Assembly (NCBI GenBank): GCA_001953115.1
Contig: LSSL01000058.1
Span: 1 to 51,382 of the forward strand
Source of the DNA: Smittium mucronatum
Lineage: Eukaryota > Kickxellomycota > Harpellomycetes > Harpellales > Legeriomycetaceae
DNA: 51,382 nt
Direction of reading: 5' to 3'
Shown: positions 21,051 to 34,075 of the stretch, piece by piece
Position numbering within the stretch: position 1 is the first letter of the stretch
Layout of the letters: each line of letters starts with the position of its first letter
Translations under genes and position numbers: made by a program
Notes under the pieces: generated by a model
The model's database searches: none
What the model was told of the DNA's origin: nothing
The model's input: the letters and a program-made list of their open reading frames with translations, nothing else

Positions 21051-24000
21051 AAGTATAATTTGGGAATGTGACTTATGTAAGCTGTTAAATTTAGGATCCA
21101 AAGAGTTAACTTATAATTATAATTTTATGTTAATATATATATATAATTTTTATGTTTTTTTTTTCAGTTTAATGGGAATAAAATACAAGAGTTAGAATAT
21201 GTTTAGTTTAAACCGAAAATTATTATTTTATTGATAAAATTTAAAGAAAAGGATGGAAATAGAGGCCGATTCAAAAAAATGTAAATTTTAAATTAATAAA
21301 TATGATAAGTAGATGTCTTTAAAATTTCTTGGGTACACTAGATTTGTTTATTCTGTTTTTTTATGACCCTCCATTCTTTTGGAATTGGTATTATTTATAT
21401 ATAAAATAATATAAAAAATATAAAAAATATAAAAAAATAAAATATCCATAGCGCGTTTTTCAAGCCTTAAAATTTTAAATCCTAAAAAATAAAGAATAAT
21501 TATCGCCTTTATTTATAAAAAATCCATCTTTACAGAATGCTATTTTTTTCTTAGTAAATGCGCTTCTTCTCATCATTTTTATAATTTTATTCCAGTTGGA
21601 AATCTAATCGGCCTTCATTAATTTGTTATTTAATAATAAAGGTAATATCTTTTTGTTCTTAAACTCTTATAATTATACCTATTCTTAAATATAAAAAAAA
21701 GCTCTAGTGTTATTTAGGTTGAAAATTCGTTTTAAAATCTGAAAATCTGAAATATGATAATTGAGTAGAGTAATAAAATACGATAATAATTTAAAAAATT
21801 ACTGAAATTTTTTTATGAAGAAATAATTTTGTATTTAAATTTAAAGACGGATTTTGTTACATAATCGTATTTTTTGCTGATATATTATCTCAATTTAACC
21901 GAAAATGAGTATCATAATTTTATTTTAGATAAAAACATCACATCCTCAATTCGCAACATCCCCATTATGAATAACTAATCTTCAATTTCATAATTTTTAA
22001 CCTTAAAATATCCCAGAAATTAATCTCAATCTTCAACTGAAAATCATAGAAATTAATTCCACTTCTTAATAGTTTGGGAAAACATTTTATAAGCTTATAT
22101 CGGGCTTTATTTAATTTTAATTAATAACCAATTTTTGAATATTTTTAAAAATAATTACATAAATTAATGATTTTATCATGTAAATTATTCAAAAAAAAAT
22201 TTCTTCTTCCTGGTTTTTTATAGCATCTAAGGTTTATTTATTCTAATTTTATAAGAAAAATATATATCATGATATATCAAAAAAAAAATCGATTCTATAA
22301 TTGACTCTAAATTCCGGTTTAAATTTTAACTGAGCTCAAATATGCTACAAAAAAGATTTTAATATTTCCTAAAATTGTACCATTCGAACAAAATTTATGG
22401 AAGAATTAAAATTTAAATAATAATTACATTTTTTTTTTGCTCATCTGCAATAAATAATCAGAAGTCAAAACTATCGATTTTTTTAGAAAATATTAAAAAA
22501 TTTAAATAAAGAATTTAAGAGGTAATTCGTGAGAAAATTATTATGTTCAGAAAACCGTTATTTATCTACTCATATAACTCCATTTTTGCAAGATTAATAT
22601 TAATTTTCATTAATAAAATGTCGAAAAAGATAATTTTAAAAAGTCTGTTAATCAATTTCACAAACTCCCAGGTTTTTTTATTGCTAAAAAAAAAATATGC
22701 AAAAGAATTGAATTATCTTCAAATCGGAAAGATAGATTTTTTGAGATAAATTGTTATCCAAATTAACCTTTTTCTGCTGTCTAATACTCAATATCATCTT
22801 GTAGAATTTAGGATATAAAATTCTTATTTTTTTACAACAATGCATTTTTCACGTCTATGTACATAAATATTTATTTTCTTGGATGCAAAAGCAAATTTTT
22901 TTTAAAGATATTTCTTCCTGACTTATAAAGATTGAATTTTTTGCCAATAAAAAAATCTAAGTTTGATATATATATCTGATCTATTGTATAATTAATAACT
23001 CCTCTAATTCAATAAACTATATTTTCAACGATGTTTCTTTTTAATACTAAAATTTGAAGGCTGTAGCCGGAGAAAAAACCCTTTTTTATTTGAAGAGATT
23101 TCTATTAGGAACGAGATCAGTATATCAACAGATGATTCAGTACTGAGAAAATTTAGCTTGGAAACTCAATTAATTTATTTGAGAACATAGAGAATGAAGT
23201 AAAAGCTTATAAATTTCTATTAAAATCTTAAAACAGCGCTGTTTAAATTTATATCTATTGTGTTTATATGTGAATAAATTCTAGCGGCTTTGGGGGTTTC
23301 AGTTAGTTTTTTTTAGATAATTTTTGAAAACCTATTATAAGATATTCTACGCTTTTGGCGTGTTTTTTAGGAACAATCCCTTTAAGGCATATATAAAGCA
23401 TTCTTATTGCCTAAAAAATCTTAAGTATGAAAAAAAACAACTGTAAATGATTTTTTATTTCGAAAAATAAAATTTTTATATCCAATATCTTTTATCATTA
23501 TTGTACTGATCAGGTTTGATGGAATAATTTAGATGATAAATGGCAAACGGATATAATAGTTAAAAATAAAAAAGATATGGAAAGAGACAAGTTGAAAAGC
23601 TTAGCCATTTTGGAATGGCTAAGCTTCTTTATTTATACAATTTTCTTTTTTCGAAAATTCAATTATTCTTATGGGAGGATTTCTTCATTGGATGAAATAT
23701 TCAATGCGTGTTCTGAATATATTGGCTCATTAAAACGATATTAATTAAAAAATTTAATGCGATTTTTTACAAGAAGTATTGGCCAAGCTATTATATATCA
23801 AATATTAGTGGTTATAACTTTTAAATATTTCGCCATAGTCATTAAACAAATAAAATATACTTAATATTGAGCAAAAAAATCCTCTTAATAGTTTAAATAT
23901 GCGGCTTATCACATATTTATAATATTTATTAAGTAAAAATGATATGAATCATTCATACTTATATATTAATTCGCCATCATATTCCAGGTATACAGATGTG

Positions 24001-26250
24001 GGTCCATATTATATATACATTATTTAATAATATGTTTTTTTATTTTTCCATTTTGACTTCAAATTCTAAAAATTTAATTTTATTTAATTAAAATAGCTTA
24101 TTACCAATTATAAAATCTTTGAAAATATTCAAATAAGAAAACCGTTAAATATTTTTTAAACATTAATCTGGCTGCAAATTTGAATCTGATTATTATTTTT
24201 CTATATGCTTTTCTGGATGTTATAATATTGATTATATATATATATATATATATAATTAAGCTGGACCTTGAAAAAAATTTAACATATTTCAATATATTTT
24301 ATAGCTTTTTGAAAAGTTTGGGAAAATATTATATAAAAAATCGTAAAATTAAATCAAGATTAGACTCCATAATTTAATACTGTATTGATTTATTTTAGAT
24401 TCCAAAGCTTTATACAAGATTTTGACAGATATGCTTTGATGGCTTTTGAAATTATATGGTTTAAAAGATATTTCAAAGTTTTCAAGTAATTTTTGATAAC
24501 TGATAATTTAGTTTAATATTAAATATTTTTTGAGCCTTTAGAATTACATTAACTGTTTGGAACATTAAGAACTTGACCTAATTTTTCTATTGATTTTATG
24601 AAATGTTTTTTTGAGAATTTAAATCCGAAATTCCCGATTTCCTAATAATATTATCATCTGAAAATAGAAAAATTAAACGCATCCATTAATACTAAATTTG
24701 GGGGTTTATGGTTTTAAGATATTTTTCAGCATTTTCATCTCCTTGAAGTTATCGGATATTTTCGATATGATATGATTTCCAGCTTTTGATATGTTAAAAA
24801 ATATCTTTACATATAGGCTTAATAACCATTTTATATATATATAACTAATTAGTCAATACATTTTACTATTTTTTTTAGATGTGAGAGTGTCATCAAATTT
24901 ATGTATATTTTTATAATACTTGTTATGATAAATATTAAGATACTCAACAATTTTTTTATTAATAGTAATATTAAAATTATTAATCTGGATAAATCAAACA
25001 TAAAATTTAATTCATATTTTCAATTTTTTTTATGTAAAAATTTCATAATAAAGCTTAAATTCTTAATTTACAGCATACAAAAAATAGTCAGAAGTTTTTG
25101 CGATTTTTCATCGATGCGAATTTATCCCAAAAGCAGCAATAATTGTATACATTAAGATCTTATTCTTTTTTAAAAAATCAAAGTTGGTTAATCTTTTAAT
25201 TTAATAAAAAAAATACAGTCCCGGATAAGATATTATACTGAAAAGTAAAGATTAAATTGCGAAAAAATTCAAAAAATTCATCAATAATAGATTATTTTGA
25301 AATAATTGCAAAAGAATTCAAATTTTTGAATCATTTTTATCTTTTCGAAAAATAATTTCAATTTAAAAACTTTGATATTGAAACAATAAAAATCAATTAT
25401 AAAATCTTTTGTTATACATTTTTTTAAATTATTAAATTGTTTTTTTTGTAAAAATGGTCAAAATTAAGCTACGAATGCCTAAAAAATTTTTGCTCAAAAA
25501 TTTAAATTAAAAAGTCTTATTTAAAACATCTAGTGTGGTTTGGATATTAAATCATTAAAAATATTAAAACCGAGATCTAAACACAATAATATGCTATTTT
25601 AGATTTTTGAGCTCCCAAGCAGTTAGATATATGATTACTTGGATGGGGTTTTTTTTCCGAAATACACGTGATTCCGACAATAATAAGAGTTTTTTTTTTT
25701 GAGAAAAACATCTATATCATTATAATTGCATTTACAAACCTAAAAATGGAAAAAAAAATTATATTCTATTATTTTAAATTTATAGATTCCGAAATATCTG
25801 TGAAAATCAGTGATAATCTATGATATTAGATTCAATTCCAAAGCAACGAATCATTTTTTAATTTAAATGAAGTACTGAAAAATACAGGATGGAATAAAAA
25901 TTTCTATTTTAAAGCTTCTCAAAACGTAATAACTTAATTATAATATTTATTATTTCCAAATTATAAAAATATAATGAAATTAAAAGCTATTTGTGTATTT
26001 TTAGATATTCATTTTAGTTATGGCTCTAGTTATTTTTTCTAGATAAAATAATAATAGTGGAATCTGCATTTGATAAACAAATGTACATCAGGTCTATTCA
26101 AAACATTATTTTAACAATAAATTTGAAAAAAAAAATTTTTTTCTCACATCACGTCCCTTGATTTCTGATAATAATAAAATTTTGTAATAACCCAAAACGT
26201 ATAATTTAGCCGAAAGAATTCTTCTTTCACCCTCAAAGTAAATTTTTTCG
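21051..26250. other. AT-rich region, no gene recognised
   Basis: About 5 kb of AT-rich sequence. Contents that can be named: a TA dinucleotide run near 24233-24254 and a perfect hairpin at 23597-23626 (listed separately). Short ORFs (22543-22749, 24180-24377, 24901-25155) are Lys/Asn/Ile/Phe-rich and look like chance frames. Confidence 0.4.
23597..23626. other. Perfect 13-bp inverted repeat with 4-nt loop
   Basis: The arms aagcttagccatt and aatggctaagctt are exact reverse complements around the loop ttgg. The arms are clearly richer in G and C than the flanking sequence. A run of T follows on the plus strand (ctttatttat). It looks like a bacterial intrinsic terminator, but the context is eukaryotic, so that role is not claimed. 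It could be the relic of a small palindromic element. Confidence 0.7.
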
Positions 26251-26360
<110 letters not shown>

Positions 26361-28200
26361 AATTTAAATTTTATTTTTTCGACTTAACACTTTTTAATGT
26401 TAAAATATCCTTTAAAAAACAATAATTAATACATTTTGCATTATATTAAACCATTTTTTTTCTTTTTTGTTAGAAATTTTTAAATGATATTATTTTTATA
26501 CTAGTGTTAAAATATTAGTATATTTTTTAAAAAAAAATCTAAAGTAAATCAAAAAACACATTTACTTTTTTTTAGCACTCCCAATCTATTTTTAAATCGA
26601 TAGAATACTTATACAATTTCTTTATTTGTTTACATCATTCTTTGGTTTCCACAAATAATCCTTTAGTTTCCAAAAATTAATCTTCAATTAGACTCAGAAT
26701 CTTCTTTGGTTTTTAATCTTATTTTTTGGGGATTATGGTGAGCTTATTTACTGGTGGAGGCATATTAAAACATCAAAATATTTAGATTTTTCTAAGACTT
26801 ATGATGAAGAATATAAGCCATTAAAACATCACTTTTAGTGTATAATTAACCAGAAAACTACTTATTATTTAGTTTCATGAAAGAAAAAACTTTACGAAAA
26901 TTAAAAAATGTATTTTTATATTCCTTTGTGTAGCTGCATTTAAAACTTGATGAAGTTAAACGGGATATTATTAGCTAATTTCCCCATCATCTATCACAAA
27001 TTAATTTTTTATCAAACTTCCTCAGTTCTCATCTTCTAGCAATGTTAATATTAGCTTTCAGTAATTTTTAGTCTTAAATTATAAAAAGCTTTCATGCAGG
27101 GAAAATATCTCACGTATTCTAAAGTTTTTTTATCTGTTATAAATTAAAATATTTTTTATTAAATTAGATTATTCATTTCTCTCCCTATTTATATCCAATT
27201 GCTAGTAGATTAGGAATTATTAAAAAAATAAAATTAAACTTCCAGAACTTGGAAATATGATGATAAATAATATCAAAACTTTGTTAAAACAAGATATTCG
27301 TAGATACTTACAATTTATTTTGCCTCCGTTTTTTGTAAAACCATTATTCTGGAAAATGATTTCTGCTTTTCAAAGTTTTTTTTCATTTTTTTTTTCAAAT
27401 TTTCTAATTACGCCCATGATTATATAGATAAAATAATGATATTTTTTTGTGTTATATATTTCTTTGGATATTTCCTGCTCAATCTCTTTCATATCAGTTC
27501 TTATAACAATTAAAACTTTATTGTTAGTTATAAGGTAGTTTTTAATTTATTTTTTTAAAAAAAATTTCCACGATGCAGTGTTTTCAGTTTGATTAAACCT
27601 TAGTTTTCAAAGATATTTATCGCAAAGACATTTGTCCCGATTAATTTGGTTAAATTTAGAGTTGATTAAGTTGAAATTATATCCAAATTAATTTGAAAAA
27701 TGGCGCTTAATACAAAAATATGTGTTTAAACGATATATTTATAATATTAGCAATTATGTGTTCAGTGTCCAATAATTTGTGTTATAAATACAATTATTTA
27801 ATGTCTTATATCATAAAATCTTAAAAATTAAACGCTAAAACTCTATTGAAGGGATTTTAAAATTATATCAGGATTTTTTTTTCTTATTAAAGTCAAGATA
27901 TCATTTACGATGTGTATTTTTTATTATTATAAGAACTTCTATTTAATTTTTTTTTATTTTTGACTAAATATTGTCATAAAATGGTGTCTGGTCTGTATTT
28001 AGGGGTTTATTTTAGTTATTAAATCCGAATTTATCCCATGGACCGAATGAAAACCATTTGGATTTAATCCTTGTTCATTTTCCACCTTTATTAGCATGGA
28101 GAAAATATTTAGTTATTTTAGTTTTCAATCCGTTGGTCCATATATAGAATATCCCAGATTCTGGGTTTTTTTTTTTAATCTGCAGCTTTTTTAACTTGCA
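26361..28200. other. AT-rich region next to the LINE 3' side
   Basis: Mostly without recognisable content. Between about 28097 and 28000 the minus strand has a protein-like open stretch starting with a Met (MLIKVENEQGLNPNGFHSV) that lies 130 nt beyond the stop of the LINE ORF2 relic; it may be a further piece of retroelement or a chance frame. Confidence 0.35.
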
Positions 28201-28226
28201 CTATTGATGTTTTACATTGTGCTAGC

Positions 28227-31200
28227 TTATAGTTTTTGATAGTTTGGAAATAAGAGGTCTATTTTTTTCATGAAGTCTAAAATGATGTCCAGATTTATCC
28301 TTCGTGGGTTTTCAATGGATTATAGTTTATTGGGCTTTAATAACTGATAATCCATTTTCAAAAATTCTTATATTCTCTTGCAGTCAAAGTAAATATGGGG
28401 GATATTCTGCCCTTTTATAATAAATTTTTTAGATCTCTGCGACTAGTTAAAAATCACTTTGTTCTATATTCGCATCCTTTCTCTTTTAATAATCGTAATT
28501 TGAAAGAAAATCCATAATATTGCTCTTTATTTTTGGTTCGATGTTAATTTTGTGAATTTTAAGCCAGTCATAATTTGTTTCGCTACTTGATATTTTTCGT
28601 TTTTTGTTCCATTTAGGAAAAATATATTTTTCACATCCATTTAATTTTTCTAGGCTCTTTTTTATGGTATTATTGGTAGATTTATTAATTTCTTCCCCAG
28701 ACGTTTTTATAATTTTTTTGAAACGAAAATTCCTCTCTATAAGGTTATAATAACCTTTTTTTATATATCATGGTATATCACTATTGTGATTGGTCTTTTA
28801 TTTATATTTATGGTTAATATGGAGCTGTATTGATATTCTCATGTTAGTCTTCATTTTGTAATAAATTTTCCGCAATTGGTGATATTTTTTATTCTTATCC
28901 ATCAAATATCTCTTTTTGTGAGCTCAAAATTAATTGGATTTTTTAGATAAATATTTTCATAATTTTATATTTTCATATTTTCGGTGGCATATATTAATTT
29001 TTAGTATAATTTTTAAGTTTTTTATGATTTCTCACCAGATCGATGGAAATTTTCCTAATGATTTTGAGAATTTGTATGGTGTGTTTAATTTCAAAAATTT
29101 AGCCTTCATATTTTTTACTATATACTGATTGGATGTTGTGAATGGCATAATACTTTCAAAAAAATGATTATTCTTCAATAAATTTTTCCCACATTTATTC
29201 ATTGGAGATTTTTATTGGGTTTCTGAATCCATTATTTCCAGTTTTCAGAGTCTTTGGCTTAGTTCTAGGAATTCCCTCCTCACCCTTATTTTTCTATCAA
29301 ACCATATAAATCCCTCATCTTTTTTTTGGTCTTATAGACAAGCGATTTTTCGAATGAAGTTAAATGAACTGGGTATATTAGTTTTGATAGATTAAGTGTG
29401 TTCGATTTTAAAACTTTCAATTTTATCGGTAATTTCATTTTTTATAGTTTTTACCTTTTTTAGATAGCTTTTATCCAATAATTTTTGCTATTTATTCGTG
29501 TTTATAACATTGAAATCGGACTATATTATCAGATATTAGAAAGCCTATTCCGAGCCTATTGCTTGAATGTTACTGGGCGGATTTTTTATGTGGCCTATTT
29601 TAATGAATTTTTTTTTCTTGATTTAATTCTGTGTTAGATTCTAGCGAATGATATTAGAGGGCCAATAATAATCTATTATTGTCTTAATTTATCGTTATTT
29701 CAATCAGTAAGTCGTCCGCATACACCAATAGAATAAATTGGTTAACAGCTAAATATATTCCCTTCAGCTCCTTCCTCAGGTGTAGTAGCAGTGGTTCAAT
29801 TATTATATAGATAATAATAGAGATGATTGGTCTCTCTTTCTCAACCTCCATATGATATTATTTGGATTGGTTAGAACCGCATTTACCTTGAATCTAGTTT
29901 TTGGTTTGTAATATATATTTATTAATCTATAAATAAAGTTTATCCTAACCCGATTTCTATCAAACAACTGAATATTTATTCTCAATCTACTCTATGATAA
30001 GATTTTTCTTGAATAAAAATTATTAGGTAGCCTTTGGTTTTTTCTGTACCTTCTTTGCTGATTTCCATTAGAAAACTTGATGCCAATTAATTTTCAAATG
30101 TGCTTTTTTCTTTTATCAAACCTAATAGATTGAAGAAAATAATTTTTCCCAAAACTTTCTGAGTCCTCTTAGATATTATTTTTGTGTATAATTTTTCTTT
30201 TTTTTTAGATAGCGCAATCGGAATATATTTCTTTATACCAATAGCATCTCCTTTTTTTTATCAATGTTATTATAAAGACTACCGAAATTCCGTTTTAATC
30301 TCTCATTTTCTCGGTTTCATTAAAGATAGCCAATAGAAAATTTTGAAATTTCGGTCTTTTAATTTTAGAAATCAAAAGATAGGCCGTATGAACCCAAAGA
30401 TTTATTACTGGGGGATTAATTTATTGTTTCCTCTATTTTGATCATAAGGATATCACATTCCAATATTTCCTTTTAAAGTGGGTTTAATTTCCTTTGGATG
30501 TACAATGTCACTCTTTGCTGTCTGACTTATTTTTTATATGGTCTCTTTATCGAATAATTTTTTTTAGAAACCTCTGATTATTTTTTCTATTTGGTTGGTA
30601 TCTGTTTTTATTTTACCTTTTTCGTTTAAAGAGATCCAATATGGTTGTAGTTCTCTCGATTTTTTAGAATTTCGTAGAAATGTTTGTTTTATTTCTCTTT
30701 CTTTCTTTTAAATTAGTTCTGGACTTAAAAATGACACCACATAATCTTATACTGTCCAGTTTTTTGATGTTTTTATTGTTGTTTAGAACCTCATGTTCAT
30801 ATTTTTATCGTGATTTTTCATTGGATCTATCTTCATTTAGCAGTATATTTTATAACCTATTATTTTATCTCTAGATTTTTAATTGTATATTGTACATGGG
30901 TTCTGTTTGATAGAGATATGAAATTTTTTTTACAATCTGTTTTGAGTTTTGCTCAATTAATTATTTTTTTTCGAAAGACACAGCTTTATGGACTATCATA
31001 TTATTTAGGTATTCTTTCTCAAGAAGTTTCATGTTCAACTTCCAGTTATCTTTTTTCCTTTTTTTTCTTCCTGTTGGCCAATCATTAATCTGTACGGAAT
31101 TTTCTTTTGTGATCAGTTAAACCCGTTTCTTCTATAATTGTCATCGAGAATTTATATAGAGTTTCGTTCGGTATTAATATATAATATATTCTAGATTTTT

Positions 31201-31900
31201 GACTCCCAGGTTAGTTGCTTGATGTGTATTATGTTCTATTGGGATTCAGTGAAATAAATAAATTTTTTAGTGTGTGATTTACCGTTAGCTCGGAATTTAT
31301 ATTCTAAAAATTTCCTCTTTTTTTTTGAGGATACCTGTCTCTGATTTCATCCTCCACCATGTTGAAATCTCTCAACATAACCTTCTATTCGTTAGGGCTT
31401 TTTTTTCATTAGATGGTAATCCAGAAAGTAAAAAATTATTATTCTGTCTCTTTCATTATTCAAAAAATATCTATTTATTATTTTTATGATTCCAATTTTT
31501 ATTTTTCTGACGGTCACTATTGATATACATCCTCCAAATAAGTTTACAGTATTAATAATTTCATAAATTTCTCCAATTATTATAGTGGCTGTGTATTTAG
31601 TAATATGACTTTTTTCATCCAATATTTCGACCAGAACTCTTTATCTTTATCTTTATCTTTAATATTTGTTTCCTGTAGACAAAAATTATCTGATTTTAGA
31701 ATTTTTTGGGTAGGTGAAGACTTTTTTTTTTGTTATCTGATATTTCTTTCAATTTAAGTGTGGTTATTTTTACTGAATCTTTTTTTTTTGTTAATATATC
31801 GTTATTTGTTATATACCCAGCTTTCAATAAGTTTTCTATAAAATTTGGGGTTTAATTATTTCCATAATATCACCCGGTATTTCAGGGATGTCTATTTCGA
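28227..31900 (-). pseudogene. LINE ORF2 relic: endonuclease and reverse transcriptase
   Basis: Order on the minus strand. Endonuclease: CLQETNI at about 31680-31660, followed by a Lys-Asp repeat made by an ATCTTT microsatellite, then LRDFNMVEDEIRDRYP (about 31380-31330), matching the GDFN block with Gly changed to Arg. RT: KKYIPIALS (about 30225), corresponding to the NYRPIAL block; TRFKVNAVLTNP followed by RLRKRDQSSLLL (about 29910-29820), a damaged form of the RQGDPLSPLLF block; then FILLVYADDLLI (about 29740-29700) with the catalytic YADD intact. C-terminus: a 70-codon open stretch near 28697-28490 with FPKWNKKRKISSSE, then PHIYFDCKRI, a His-x4-Cys zinc-finger end, and the final stop. Several frames are needed, so it is a pseudogene. 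Confidence 0.82.
31639..31662. repeat. Short hexamer repeat (ATCTTT) inside the LINE endonuclease
   Basis: Three to four copies of ATCTTT in tandem. On the minus strand it is in frame and encodes alternating Lys and Asp between the CLQET block and the next conserved segment, so it is a slippage product inside former coding sequence. Confidence 0.7.
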
Positions 31901-32275
31901 CTTCCGAAACTGAATGGATGATTCCTAAACGTTTTTTTGTAATGGGTGATTTGCCTAAATTTTAAGTAACTTTATTTGGAGGATTTGACTTTTTATTTCT
32001 TAATTTATTTTTAATGCTATTGCTATTCTTGTTATTTATTATTAATTTTTATTTAGATAGCTTTTTTTTTTCTAGCATGGAGAACTTGCATGGGTTAATT
32101 TGTCTTTTTCATTAAGTTTTTGTTTGAAGTTGCTTTCCTTGGAATGGATTCTATCTAGGTATAAGGAATTTTTTCTTCTGGGTTCGTCTTCAGATTCTAC
32201 TTCGTCTTTTTTTCTAAAATTGGTAGTTTAAAGGTTTATTATATATATATTATTGATATATATTTTTCCTTTCTT

Positions 32276-33250
32276 TTATCTCTGAGGGGTGGGGGTTCCG
32301 TTATTATAGAGATTTAAATTTTTTCCAACTTTTAATTTATGCTCTTCATTTATGGTTAAATGAATGACATGGTACATGGAGTATCTCTGAGACCTTTCAG
32401 TTTCTCTGTAAGTTTTAATTGAGATTTCATGAGTATTTTTTTCCTTTATATTTATTTCAGCGATATTTTCTAATTCACCTAAAGAGTTATATATTTTCTC
32501 GTTTTGAATGTGACTTTTTATTCTGATTCTTAATTTCCAATATTTTTTTTCAATTTTTTGTGGGGTTTTCCAGTTTTGGATTGTTTTGGATTTTGGAAAA
32601 AAAAAATAATAGACCATCGCATTTTCGTTTCAAACAGCTCTCTTTCTTGCAGTATGTACATAACGGAGGTGGCTCCATGCATACTAGGGAGGCCTTTATT
32701 TCCATTAAGTTAGAAAGTTAGTTATTTTTTTTTCAAGTTTTAGCTTGAATAATATCCTGATACTCTTCTATAGATATATATTTAACTTATAATGTTTTAG
32801 TGCTATGATTTCTAGTACCTCACCAACTTTTGATAGTTCATCGTATGCTACTGGAGCTACGTACCGCATATTAAAATCGTTATATGATGATATATTTATG
32901 TTTTTATAATTTTCATTATAATCAATTGTTTGAAGAAATTTTATTTTTTCGCTTTTATGTATTATTTTTATTACTTTTGGTTGGTTTTTTTAATTTTCGT
33001 TTTTAAATTTAAGAAAAAAAACCTTTCTTCTGGGGTCTATTTTGAAGCACATTTGTTTTCTGATATTTGAAGTATTATCCACACGGATTTTTCTTCCAGT
33101 TCTCGGTTCATGTTTTTTATATGACACTCCAACTTGAAAGGGGCTCATCCTATTGAGTTTTAATTCTTTGGATTTACCCCTGTTACCATTTCCATAAATG
33201 ATGTATATATAAATTTTTGAGCTGTGTAATCCTAAGGGGAAGTTGGGCGG
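32276..33250 (-). pseudogene. LINE ORF1 relic with zinc knuckle
   Basis: From about 33190 to 32730 the minus strand has one long frame with a single early TAA; it includes MSPFQVGVSYKKHEPRTG and NMRYVAPVAYDELSKVGEVL. A frame change leads to IKASLVCMEPPPLCTYCKKE and a pattern C-x2-C-x4-C-x4-C (about 32670-32600), i.e. a retroviral-type zinc knuckle in which the His position reads Cys. A third frame, 32617-32276, continues the protein (YNSLGELENIAEINIKE and further). The layout is that of a LINE ORF1 nucleic-acid-binding protein. The function follows from family knowledge; only the knuckle is directly visible. Confidence 0.65.
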
Positions 33251-33300
33251 GTAGTTTATCCAGCACTGTCGTTCTGTCTTTTACGACCTCTGCTCACTTA

Positions 33301-33854
33301 TGAACGGGTCTACTTGGGCGTAGGCGTCCAAAAGTTGAGTTTATATTTTTAACTTTTCTTTTTGAGATCTTTTTTATTTTAATTCATATATATGTGTGTG
33401 AAATATATTTTAAATCTAATGAAAAGTTTTGAAAACTATTTAAAAAAATTAAAAAAAGTGAAAAAAATTTCATCCAAATCACCTCTGCCGCTTTAACAGC
33501 TCTACTCATCGAGGATATTGACTAAAGGATTATTTTAATATTTTATCTAAACCCCCCTCCCCCTCCCCCATCCCTTTTCGATGTGTACTATTAGAAGTTT
33601 TATTATGTTTTAATTATGTTTTCGCATTTCTAAGAGGCTTATAGAAGATAGTTTTTTTTTCAATTATCATTGGGTTGTGGTTCTATTTGTTGAAATTTCC
33701 ATTGGGTCAGAAAAATTGTTAAATTTTGAGGCACTGTGGCAGTAATAAGTTTTGATACAAAAATCTTAAAGTTTGTTATTGTTTCTATTGGTAAAAATAA
33801 AAAGTTGATCACAAACAATATTTTTTTAGGTGTGCAAAAGGGAAAATATATTAA
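33301..33854. other. Gap between the LINE 5' side and the DIRS element
   Basis: Contains the LINE 5' flank, tail repeat copy C (33465-33529, plus orientation), and a C-rich tract at 33551-33570. No gene is seen. Confidence 0.5.
33465..33529 (+). repeat. LINE tail repeat, copy C (isolated)
   Basis: Shares with copies A (11641-11703) and B (13030-13095) the ordered blocks tttcatcca, ctctgcc, taacagctc, tcgagg and attga-t-aagg. Like A and B it is preceded by an A-rich stretch. No plus-strand coding remnant was seen before it; it lies just outside the 5' side of the minus-strand LINE, so it may be the remaining end of another, older LINE that was interrupted. Confidence 0.6.
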
Positions 33855-34020
33855 ACATAAAATAGGATATATATTTACCGTTAAAAAATTGTTGGGTTAA
33901 AATAAATCGAAATCTAAACCAATAAAATAAAGTGAAATATTGAACCTAAGAAATTTTATGATTAACACTTTAAAGTACAGTTTAACGATATCCTTATCAT
34001 CTTTTCTTTCGCAAAGATAT
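33855..34020 (+). repeat. DIRS left inverted terminal repeat
   Basis: Its reverse complement aligns along its whole length with 37888-38052. Examples of shared blocks: aatcataaaatttct, aaactgtactt, ggtttagattt/agtttagattt, taacg and tcctatt. Small substitutions and indels separate the two copies, which indicates independent decay after insertion. Confidence 0.85.
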
Positions 34021-34075
34021 TCTACCAGATAAAAGATTTTTTTTTACAAAAATTATAATAAAATCAACTAAAAAG

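Larger units (their letters stand above)
28200..33300 (-). mobile_element. Decayed LINE (non-LTR retrotransposon), nearly full-length
   Basis: A minus-strand element read in pieces: an ORF1-like part (about 33250-32280) with a CCHC-like zinc knuckle, an endonuclease part (about 31760-31200), a reverse-transcriptase part (about 30300-29600) and an ORF2 C-terminus ending at a stop at 28229-28227. The order ORF1, endonuclease, RT, zinc-finger end is that of LINEs carrying an apurinic-type endonuclease. All parts have frameshifts and stops, so the copy is dead. The 5' side (about 33250-33350) is less AT-rich than the body. The 3' limit is not defined; no poly-A tail or target-site duplication was identified. 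Confidence 0.82.

Noticed and set aside
23597..23626. Bacterial intrinsic terminator
   Set aside because: The structure fits, but introns and gene content show a eukaryote, and no gene ends before it.
24233..24254. TA repeat as a regulatory site
   Set aside because: A simple dinucleotide run, common in this composition, with no gene nearby.
24901..25155. 84-aa ORF as a gene
   Set aside because: Almost only Ile, Asn, Lys, Phe and Ser, as expected from random AT-rich sequence.
33551..33570. C-rich tract as a telomere or origin signal
   Set aside because: Short, irregular and single; nothing else supports such a role.
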